Part shown: positions 1 through 5,535 of the stretch, piece by piece
How positions within the stretch are numbered: the first letter of the stretch is position 1
Layout of the letters: every line of letters starts with the position of its first letter
NCBI GenBank assembly: GCA_014729735.1
Contig: WJJN01000020.1
Location: 1 to 5,964, forward strand
Length of the DNA: 5,964 nucleotides
Direction of reading: 5' to 3'
From: Candidatus Zhuqueibacterota bacterium
Lineage (GTDB): Bacteria > Zhuqueibacterota > Zhuqueibacteria > Thermofontimicrobiales > Thiofontviventaceae
Position numbers and translations under genes: made by a program
Notes under the pieces: generated by a model
Seen by the model: only the letters and a program-made list of their open reading frames with translations
Databases searched by the model: none
Told to the model about the DNA's origin: nothing

Positions 1-392
1 GACACGCGACCTGGCAATCGAAATGGTTTGAAAGCGCACGCCTGGAAAGCCAACTACCATGTTGCACGATCGTTGATAAACTGTATTGAATTTTTGAGAG
101 GAGAACATGAATTGTTGAAATTTAATTTTCATTAATTTTAAAACCTGGTGCCGTTGGGATTTAAAACCTATTTCGAGGCGCTGGGTACCATTTTTATCAA
201 CCTGCTCGTTAAGTCGGATTTCCGATCCAGTTTTTTTTTAACAGGATTTAGAGTAACAATTTGATTTCTTTCGCGTCAGCTAAAAATTTTAATAATTGCT
301 TTACAGAAACAGAGGAAACTTATTTCAGTAATGAGCGTTTATGCTAACAATAAAAATCAAATGGGTATATATAACCAGTCAGGAATGCGTTT
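1..392. other. Leading non-coding stretch, no intact gene
   Basis: All three forward frames are broken by stops within the first 135 bases, and I recognise no protein in them. The one conspicuous signal is a purine-rich Shine-Dalgarno-like run (GAGAGGAG, 96-103) followed by ATG at 107-109, but that frame stops after three codons (TGA 116-118). Downstream of it, frame 1 opens briefly (142-264, listed separately as a possible gene relic). Bases 265-380 are AT-rich and form the upstream region of the flavodoxin gene. I see no convincing promoter there: TTTACA at 300-305 has no good -10 partner, and TATATA at 366-371 lies very close to the gene. No RNA gene or terminator hairpin was recognised. 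Confidence 0.5.
142..264 (+). pseudogene. Possible relic of a dicarboxylate/amino-acid:cation symporter (DAACS) gene
   Basis: The frame reads about 40 residues containing PLGFKTYFEALGTIFINLLVK in two overlapping parts: PLGFKTYF, then FEALGTIFINLLVK. In the DAACS (GltP/DctA-type) symporters a segment of the form PLGxxFxxLLKM precedes the conserved VVPLIF stretch, and the phrase LGTIFINLL resembles it. Here the resemblance ends after the Lys and the frame then runs through unrelated sequence to TGA (262-264). There is no plausible start: TAA codons at 133-135 and 139-141 lie in frame just upstream. The well-placed ribosome site and ATG at 96-109 could be the old start, now out of frame. Symporters of this family are around 400 residues or more, so at best a small scrap survives. 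The identification rests on a short match from memory and could be chance. Confidence 0.3.
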
Positions 393-869
393 ATGAAAAC
401 GGCTATTATTTATGCCACACGGCATGGATGTACTGAAAATTGTGCAAATCAACTGAAAGAAGGATTTCAAAATTCGTGTGATATGATTAATATCAAAAAG
501 ATCAAAAAAGTGAGTTTGGCTGACTACGAGACTGTGGTCATCGGCGGATCGATTCACGCCGGAAGAGTGCAATCAAAGATTAAGAAATTCTGTGAGGATA
601 ATTTGAATGCATTGATGCAAAAAAGGCTTGGTCTCTTTTTATGTTGTATGGAACAAGGTGACAAAGCAGAAGCACAATTCAGCGGGGCTTTTCCGGCTGA
701 ATTAAGGAATCACGCAATTGCAACGGAAATATTCGGTGGTGAATTTAATTTTGAAAAAATGAATCCTCTCGAAAGAGTGATCATCCGCAAAGTCGCCGAC
801 ATTGAAATAAGTGTTTCAAACATTGATCAACAGAAGATAAAAGAATTTGTTAATGTTATGAACGGATAA
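393..869 (+). CDS. Flavodoxin-domain protein, HemG-like (protoporphyrinogen oxidase type)
   Basis: This 158-residue protein is a complete single-domain flavodoxin. The N-terminal beta strand runs into the FMN phosphate loop (residues 6-15, YATRHGCTEN, of the T/S-x-x-G-x-T type). The second signature is VVIGGSIHAGRVQSKIKKF (about 48-66), typical of the flavodoxin_5/HemG-like group. The C-terminal half has the group's FGGEFNFEKMNPLERVIIRKV region. The family includes HemG, which oxidises protoporphyrinogen IX with quinone as acceptor. Many relatives outside Enterobacteria are annotated only as flavodoxin-domain proteins, and nothing here fixes the substrate. The length is slightly short of E. 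coli HemG (about 180), but both ends look natural. ATG 393 is preceded by AGGA (381-384) at 8 nt spacing. No membrane segment or signal peptide is seen, so a cytoplasmic location is expected. The gene appears to stand alone: the next frame, 36 bases downstream, looks like a relic. Confidence 0.85.
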   Translation: MKTAIIYATRHGCTENCANQLKEGFQNSCDMINIKKIKKVSLADYETVVIGGSIHAGRVQSKIKKFCEDNLNALMQKRLGLFLCCMEQGDKAEAQFSGAFPAELRNHAIATEIFGGEFNFEKMNPLERVIIRKVADIEISVSNIDQQKIKEFVNVMNG

Positions 870-905
870 TTTTTTGCGTCTGTAAGCATACAATAAAATC
901 AGAAT

Positions 906-1277
906 ATGATAATCACCATTGTCGATATCATCATTCTTATTGCAACCGGACAGGGATTCCTGTTGACGGCGCTCATTACATCAAATGAAATCCTGATGAC
1001 GGAATTGGAGGACTTTCAATTCAGTGGATTTCCGGTACGGTTAATCATCTTCAATTGGGTGATTATCACTCTTATTATCAGTTGCCTCTTAGCAATAGCT
1101 TGCTTATTGCGAAAGCATTCCAAAAGGCTTGAAGATTTGTTTTCTTCACCTGAAAAAATTAAATTAGACTGGCTACGGTACATCTGTTACATGGAAATCA
1201 TCGCATGGAGTATATTTTTTGTCGAAAACATTCTCTCACAAATCAAACCCCATCGGAATATCGTACTAAAAATTTAG
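906..1277 (+). pseudogene. Remnant of a membrane-anchored AraC-type regulator (HTH lost)
   Basis: The open frame gives 123 residues with about three hydrophobic segments (roughly 2-25, 45-68 and 91-110). The first part (IVDIIILIATGQGFLLTALI) matches the opening helix of regulators that carry a multi-helix membrane domain before an AraC helix-turn-helix; G-x-x-QGF/L-L is typical there. The later part, LRKHSKRLEDLFSSPEKIKLDWLR (residues 68-91, given here only to locate it by its key words RKHSKRL, FSSPEK and DWLR), resembles the conserved linker of the same proteins, which normally leads into two more helices and the DNA-binding domain. The helices expected between the two parts are missing. 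The frame ends at TAG (1275-1277) before any HTH, and the downstream frame does not resume one. I see no Shine-Dalgarno sequence before ATG 906. An internally deleted, 3'-truncated gene fits best. A genuine small membrane protein is the alternative. Confidence 0.5.
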
Positions 1278-1434
1278 CTCGCGAGACACTGGATTCAGAA
1301 TAATCCCAATTATCTCGTCTCCCGATCTCCTCTCCACCAGTTGCAGTCCACAAAGGTAACTGCACTCCCAACATCGCCTCATGTCCCATGTTTAACGTCC
1401 AACCCTGCCGGATTAGTCTACAAACCATGTCCAT
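1243..1434 (-). other. Unidentified 63-codon ORF in a GC-richer patch
   Basis: Reading leftwards from ATG 1432-1434 the frame gives 63 residues, and the same frame stays open 12 codons further upstream to a TAA. I do not recognise the product. It contains the phrases RLIRQGWTLNMGHEAM and LPLWTATGGEEIGRRDN, with no evident membrane segment or low-complexity run. There is no Shine-Dalgarno sequence at a useful distance from the first two ATGs. By hand count, 1321-1440 is about 52% G+C, against 30% in a sample of the neighbouring radical SAM gene (2401-2460). It starts 51 bases beyond the stop of the radical SAM gene on the same strand and overlaps the tail of the AraC-like remnant in antisense. 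It could be a scrap of another gene, a small real gene, or chance. Confidence 0.22.
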
Positions 1435-1485
1435 GACGATAGGATTGAAAGACTCTATTTCGTTAATTTAGTGTATTTATCAAGA

Positions 1486-3453
1486 TTAAACTTTAAAACC
1501 ACATTTTTCGATTTCATTGGCAGAGTAACAATCAACAGCAAGGGCAAGATATCGATTGTCTATGTAAATCGCGAGACCGCTTTCGAGCAGTTTTGAAAGG
1601 AATGTTCTCAATTCGTTTTGGTACCGTAAAGATAAAATTTCGATTGTTTTAATTCGGTTAATTCTCTGTTTAAGCAGTGTATCACTGATGATTTTCGTGT
1701 TTCTCATATCAGGAGAGAAGATTGGGTCCAGCATTTTGTATAATGCTTCCAACGTTTTTGCATGTTTTATGAATTGATAAAGGTAATGGGCTAAATCGGA
1801 CATTAAATACCAGTCATGGTTGTCATTTCTGGAGTCGAATATGAGAGTCATGGTTTCGCCGACAAATTTATATAATCGGCTTCCGTTTGTATGGTTACGT
1901 TTCCATAATGAAATTTCTTTCCAGAGTAGCCTCTCGTAAAAGGGATGATTCCCTTGCGGAGGTTTACCGGCAAACTGGTATGAAATATTCATACGTTCAT
2001 TTTCAGAAAGATTCTGGTAATAAGCAGCAGAGTTCTTTAGTGGCGTGACGTTAGTATAACCAAGAGCGCGATGATTTTCAAATAGATAGCTGTAACGATT
2101 TATAACCACAGGATTCGGTGACATTGGTGGTGGGAGATGACTGAGATGACGAAAAATTTTAATTTCACGTAAATATGGCTCAATCGGTTCATTCGGGAAA
2201 TTATACAGATATAGCCAATCCGGCTGAATATTGTGTGTTGTGCACCATTTCAGAAGTTGTATATTCTGAAAACCTTTAACACCTTTATTCATCAATTTCA
2301 AAATTTCGGAAGATAAATTTTCAATTCCTGGCTGAATATGAACTATGCCGGATTTGCGGAACTGTATAATGTTGTCTTCTGATAAATTGGATTTCGTTTC
2401 AAAAAAAAAGCGAACATTATACTTCTCCAGTTTCGGCAAGAGTTCGGTAATATATTTTTTATTAAGTATATTATCCACGGCTGTAAAGCGGGAAACTTGA
2501 TAAAGTGCTTTTTGAACGGATATCTCATCAAGGATTCTTGATGCTGATTTCGATCGATACTTTTTTTCAGTGCCGTTCAATCCGCAAAAAATGCACTGTT
2601 TTTTTTCACCCCACCAGCAACCACGGGATAATTCTATTGGCAACGATACTTCAATCAATTTCTTCAATGGATCAGGAATTTGTTCAAAATAGTCGCTGTA
2701 GTCCGGGACTGGCAAATTATCGATATTATTTAATAAATTTGCATAAGGATGTACAAAAATTTCTTTCCCTTTTCTATAAATTAAACCGGAAATGTCATCC
2801 GGGTGTTTGTTTTGTTCAAATTGGTCTATAAACTCTGCTATGGAAATATCAGCTTCGCCTTGTAGCACATAATCGACTTGTTCGAAGGATTTCAGCAATT
2901 GGATTCCCATGACATCTGCGCAATTAGCGCCTCCGAACAAAATTTTAATATAAGGGTGATTTGCTTTTATTTTCTCTGCGAGAGCAAGGGAGCCAACATT
3001 TTGGGTAAATGTCGAGGAGAAGCCAACGATATCGTATTGTTGCCATTTCCTGGAATTGTAGCAGTAGTCAACAAATTGTTCAACCAGCTTGCTGTCATGG
3101 TGTATCCGTTTGACAATGAGATCGAGAGCAGGCAGTTTTGTACGTTTGCTGCTGTTCAACAAATTTTTTCGGAGAACCTGTTCTATGAATTCAGAAGATT
3201 TATTTGTCGTCAAAGTGGGAGAAAAGAATAAATCTCCTAAGTCACGATGTCGTGCAATATGATTATACGTCGCCAATTCAATTTTTAGATCTTCAGATTG
3301 CCGAAAAAATCGAAACATATCAAAAGCAGCATAATAAACGTCGCACTGATAATCCTTTTGATTTAATGCTGCTTTAAGTGTGCTTATTCCAATGGCAGGC
3401 ATTGAAATTGGGTGGAATGGCATGAGGACGAAACAGGTTTTGCTTTTTTTCAT
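1486..3453 (-). CDS. B12-binding radical SAM RiPP-maturation C-methyltransferase
   Basis: The 655 residues are complete and match the family known as RiPP maturation radical SAM protein 1 (rSAM_ocin_1 type). The N-terminus (7-30, CFVLMPFHPISMPAIG onward) begins a cobalamin-binding-like Rossmann region ending with GGANCADVMGIQLL (174-187) and VDYVLQGEAD (193-202). LPVPDYSDYFEQ (247-258) leads into the radical SAM core, whose 4Fe-4S ligands are Cys279, Cys287 and Cys290 in RGCWWGEKKQCIFCGLNG. This CX7CX2C spacing, with WWGE between, is characteristic of the family rather than the common CX3CX2C. A C-terminal region of about 200 residues follows, including FDSRNDNHDWYLMSDL and a final YIDNRYLALAV. 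Family members methylate unactivated carbons of ribosomally made peptides using SAM and cobalamin; the substrate here is unknown. The ATG (3451-3453) has only weak Shine-Dalgarno complementarity (GAGA). No precursor, exporter or protease gene is visible on either side, so the enzyme is solitary within this window. Confidence 0.9.
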   Translation of the reverse strand: MKKSKTCFVLMPFHPISMPAIGISTLKAALNQKDYQCDVYYAAFDMFRFFRQSEDLKIELATYNHIARHRDLGDLFFSPTLTTNKSSEFIEQVLRKNLLNSSKRTKLPALDLIVKRIHHDSKLVEQFVDYCYNSRKWQQYDIVGFSSTFTQNVGSLALAEKIKANHPYIKILFGGANCADVMGIQLLKSFEQVDYVLQGEADISIAEFIDQFEQNKHPDDISGLIYRKGKEIFVHPYANLLNNIDNLPVPDYSDYFEQIPDPLKKLIEVSLPIELSRGCWWGEKKQCIFCGLNGTEKKYRSKSASRILDEISVQKALYQVSRFTAVDNILNKKYITELLPKLEKYNVRFFFETKSNLSEDNIIQFRKSGIVHIQPGIENLSSEILKLMNKGVKGFQNIQLLKWCTTHNIQPDWLYLYNFPNEPIEPYLREIKIFRHLSHLPPPMSPNPVVINRYSYLFENHRALGYTNVTPLKNSAAYYQNLSENERMNISYQFAGKPPQGNHPFYERLLWKEISLWKRNHTNGSRLYKFVGETMTLIFDSRNDNHDWYLMSDLAHYLYQFIKHAKTLEALYKMLDPIFSPDMRNTKIISDTLLKQRINRIKTIEILSLRYQNELRTFLSKLLESGLAIYIDNRYLALAVDCYSANEIEKCGFKV

Positions 3454-3468
3454 CTGTAAGTCTCAACT

Positions 3469-3497
3469 AATTTAAAAACATTTAATAATATCCTCAA
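3469..3497 (-). promoter_or_regulatory. Candidate promoter of the radical SAM gene
   Basis: On the minus strand TTGAGG (3497-3492) and TAAATT (3474-3469) are separated by 17 bases. Each matches the sigma70 consensus at four of six positions. Transcription would begin near 3462, leaving a leader of under ten bases before ATG 3453, which is compatible with the weak ribosome site but is unusual. In AT-rich DNA such matches arise easily, so this is only a suggestion. The rest of the gap between the radical SAM gene and the receptor remnant is AT-rich and holds no recognisable gene. Confidence 0.3.
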
Positions 3498-3574
3498 AAG
3501 ATTAATTTTGCAGAAGAATTTCTTGTGAATAAATTAAAGCCTATTCTTAGAACAACTCATTAGGAGACAAAAAA

Positions 3575-4171
3575 ATAAAACAGATACTAATATTGGTTTC
3601 AATATTGAATATTTATTACAATTACGGATTTTTCTCAAATCACGATAAATTGACTGACACTGGCGTAGCCCGCTTCCGCGGTGTGGAAATCATGATCCGG
3701 AAAAAGCTGGCGCGTGATTCTTACGGGTTAGCCAGCACTGCATATTTTCGCAGTCAGTACAAAAGTGAGGATGGCGTCTGCCGAAACCGGAGTTTCGATA
3801 ACAGAATGCTGTTCAGTTTGGAGGGCGGATATAAGCCGAATTATCGCTGGGAATTCAGTATGCGGTGGATTTATGCCGGAGGTGCACCTTATACACCGTT
3901 TGATAATGAAGCTTCGAAAATGCATCATCGTACTGTTTTTGATGAAGCGCAGATCAACGAAGCCCGGTATTCTGATTATCATTCGATGAACATCCGATTT
4001 GACCGCCGGTTTCATTTCAGCGGATCGAATTTGATATTTTATCTAAGCGTCTGGAATGTATATGACCGCAAAAATATCGCAGGCTATTTTTGGAATGATG
4101 CGGAAAGAAAACAGGATCAAATCTATCAGTGACGATTTCTGCCGATTATTGGACTGGAATATGAATTTTAG
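3575..4171 (+). pseudogene. TonB-dependent receptor remnant, C-terminal beta-barrel end with in-frame TGA
   Basis: The frame from about 3593 to 4129 encodes the last part of an outer-membrane receptor barrel. Recognisable pieces are TGVARFRGVEIMIRKKL, SMRWIYAGGAPYTPFDNEAS, YHSMNIRFDRRFHF and LSVWNVYDRKNIAGYFWN, alternating strands typical of TonB-dependent receptors. TGA at 4130-4132 interrupts the frame right after IYQ. Reading through it gives RFLPIIGLEYEF and then TAG (4169-4171). A terminal Phe after such a segment is the outer-membrane assembly signal, and relatives have Trp at the TGA position, so TGG to TGA is the likely lesion. The 5' end is also broken: the plug domain and most of the barrel are missing, since intact receptors run 700 residues or more. 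A ribosome-site-like AGGAGA (3562-3567) precedes an ATA at 3575 whose reading (KQILILVSIL) looks like a signal-peptide start directly joined to the barrel end. This is most likely a non-functional relic. Confidence 0.8.
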
Positions 4172-4220
4172 CCTGCATTAAAATATGGCAATTTTTTAAC
4201 AATCATAATGCATTTATGGG

Positions 4221-4249
4221 TTGACAGCATTGTAAAATTTTGCTACATT
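4221..4249 (+). promoter_or_regulatory. Sigma70-type promoter with extended -10
   Basis: A perfect TTGACA (4221-4226) is followed after 17 bases by TACATT (4244-4249), with TGC directly before it (4241-4243), forming an extended -10 element of the TGnTAnnnT type. This is the best promoter match in the window. It points rightwards, so transcription should start near 4256 and run through a leader of about 178 bases into the small membrane protein gene at 4434. It lies just beyond the receptor remnant. No operator-like inverted repeat was recognised around it. Confidence 0.6.
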
Positions 4250-4255
4250 ACTATT

Positions 4256-4433
4256 AAGTATATTAATTTTATGAAAATGTGGGAATTATTTGTATTCAAA
4301 GATGACGAATAAAAAACGAATACGCTTACACTTTGAACACCAATGATTTGTAACTGACCTCCTCTGCCGCGTTGTGAAATCTCTTTTCCTGTGATAACCC
4401 AATTTTCTCAGTGTTAACAAAGGAGGAAGCACC
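4256..4433 (+). promoter_or_regulatory. Long 5' leader with a possible anti-Shine-Dalgarno segment
   Basis: The expected leader between the promoter and ATG 4434 contains no gene. CCTCCT at 4358-4363 is exactly complementary to AGGAGG at 4421-4426, the ribosome site of the membrane protein, and could pair with it across a 57-base loop. I do not see a known riboswitch consensus or a strong intrinsic terminator. Six pairs over such a loop would be weak without supporting helices, so this is an observed complementarity only. A 13-residue frame with no ribosome site (4271-4312) also lies here. Confidence 0.25.
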
Positions 4434-4793
4434 ATGGACAAGATCATCGAACGTTCGGGTTGTCTCACGATGTTTTTAATAACCATGATTATCGGAAACA
4501 GCATCGTGGCGCTTTTATACCTCGCAGCCATGGAAAATTCTTCTGAGCCGTATTGGCTCTTTCCTGCACTCACTGCTCTTTTTTTCCTGAATACCACGTT
4601 TGCGATAGCAATTGCCTTGTGGTTTAAATGGGGAATTTTTGCATTTATTCTGTCCAATCTGATTATTTTATTACTCTCTGTTTCATTTGTTGTCAGGATA
4701 GTAACACCAACTCTGGCTGTGATAGAAATCATCATGCTCTTTGGAGCTGTCCATTGGGGTGATGAACAGAAGTCGTGGCTGAAATTTCATTAA
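4434..4793 (+). CDS. Small four-helix membrane protein of unknown function
   Basis: The 119-residue product is mostly hydrophobic. Likely membrane segments are about 10-32, 41-62, 65-88 and 91-105, with short charged ends (MDKIIER at the start, HWGDEQKSWLKFH at the end). The segment FLNTTFAIAIALWFKWGIFAF (52-71 or so) resembles a motif in small bacterial inner-membrane proteins in which a helix ending in a Trp/Lys-Trp-Gly turn leads into the next helix, but I cannot name the family or a function. Translation should be efficient: AAAGGAGG (4419-4426) lies 7 bases before ATG 4434, and a good promoter is upstream. The gene stands alone and is convergent with the PlsY-like gene, the two stop codons being only 13 bases apart; I see no hairpin terminator between them. 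Confidence 0.75.
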   Translation: MDKIIERSGCLTMFLITMIIGNSIVALLYLAAMENSSEPYWLFPALTALFFLNTTFAIAIALWFKWGIFAFILSNLIILLLSVSFVVRIVTPTLAVIEIIMLFGAVHWGDEQKSWLKFH

Positions 4794-4806
4794 AACAGTA
4801 TTTTTG

Positions 4807-5535
4807 TCATCTTTTAATTCTTCGAAACAATACAAGCAAATTATATTGATCAAGCATATTGCCTAATCGACTTCCCATTCCCCAGAGTTGGGCAATGTCT
4901 TCCTGTGTGGGTTCTTCACCTGCATCCCGCAATTGGAAATACTGCCTGATCTCCCGACGCATAGCATACCAATACATAATATTGACAAATACGATGTAAG
5001 CCAGATACCATAAATTATGTGTTCGAAACCACAACCAGGGTATCATTAAAACTAATCCGCTCCAACGTAGAACAAGGATATTTCCGCAGATCATTCCCAA
5101 TAACCAACCCACCAAATTTGTGATGACAACTCCCAGCCAGTCAATTATCAAAAGACCACCGAAAATAGGAGACTCTCCCCTGCCTCCATTAAATCCATGG
5201 TAAAGCGGTAAATCGTGTCCGACGACACCAAATGCGGCAGCTATTAGGAAGTATGGTTGATCAGGGAAAATATGCATAAAAATAAATGTCGGAATCGCGA
5301 CTTTTACCATATCCAGAATCGCCGTGAGGCACCCGTATCCTGTTCCGAATTGCATACGGACTGCTGTAGCACTGATCGCATCGGATTCAAACATCGTCTC
5401 ACTGCCTGGTACCTGTTGACGGATCATTTTCACTATTGTTCCCGGTGATTTTAATCGCGCAATAACTCTAGCAAAAGAAATTGAACCCGTAAGATAACCG
5501 ATGATAGCCGCAATCGCTATCCAAAAATAGCTCAC
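4807..5535 (-). CDS. PlsY-like membrane acyltransferase-family protein, divergent motif 2
   Basis: This 242-residue membrane protein has the architecture of PlsY, the acyl-phosphate:glycerol-3-phosphate acyltransferase that makes lysophosphatidic acid in phospholipid synthesis. Motif 1 is visible as GYLTGSISFARVIAR (13-27), with the Ser and Arg the family needs. Motif 3 is visible as GHDLPLYHGFNGGRGES (106-122), with its His, Gly-rich turn and Glu. Motif 2, normally close to GSGNxGxTN, is replaced by ESDAISATAVR (50-60), retaining little beyond the Thr, although the following LDMVKVAIP (74-82) aligns with the usual DxxKG region. The protein is about 40 residues longer than typical PlsY, with a charged tail (198-242) containing GMGSRLGNMLDQYNLL. 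The start is GTG (5535-5533), six bases after GGAG of a strong AAGGAG site. It overlaps the stop of the chelatase gene by one base (TAGTG), implying translational coupling. It may be a specialised paralogue; acyltransferase activity is unproven. Confidence 0.75.
   Translation of the reverse strand: MSYFWIAIAAIIGYLTGSISFARVIARLKSPGTIVKMIRQQVPGSETMFESDAISATAVRMQFGTGYGCLTAILDMVKVAIPTFIFMHIFPDQPYFLIAAAFGVVGHDLPLYHGFNGGRGESPIFGGLLIIDWLGVVITNLVGWLLGMICGNILVLRWSGLVLMIPWLWFRTHNLWYLAYIVFVNIMYWYAMRREIRQYFQLRDAGEEPTQEDIAQLWGMGSRLGNMLDQYNLLVLFRRIKR

Noticed and set aside
1..135. Open frame 1 from the left edge to TAA 133-135 as the end of a real gene
   Set aside because: The 44 residues resemble no family, and the other frames are equally uninformative; too short to support.
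1436..1450. A sequence ending in GATTGAAAG, like the 3' end of some CRISPR repeats
   Set aside because: It occurs once only; no second copy, spacer pattern or cas gene is present.
2505..3231. Plus-strand frames of 108 and 117 codons opposite the radical SAM gene
   Set aside because: They are antisense shadows; the minus-strand frame is a clear full-length family member and the opposite products resemble nothing.
3534..3560. Eight-residue minus-strand ORF upstream of the radical SAM gene as a RiPP precursor
   Set aside because: Too short for a leader and core, no ribosome site, and AT-rich sequence gives such frames by chance.
4130..4132. TGA read as Trp (alternative genetic code)
   Set aside because: TGG is used freely for Trp throughout, and the PlsY-like gene ends sensibly at a TGA (4809-4807), with unrelated sequence beyond. 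The receptor is also damaged at its 5' end, so a mutation is simpler.
4172..4200. A possible terminator after the receptor remnant (T-run near 4192-4197)
   Set aside because: The only pairing is a few A-T pairs without a GC-rich stem.
4271..4312. A 13-residue leader peptide in the 5' leader
   Set aside because: No ribosome site and no run of regulatory codons; nothing indicates attenuation.
4286..4735. Minus-strand frame of 149 codons opposite the small membrane protein
   Set aside because: The plus frame has a strong ribosome site, a promoter and a proper membrane-protein pattern; the minus product has no recognisable features.
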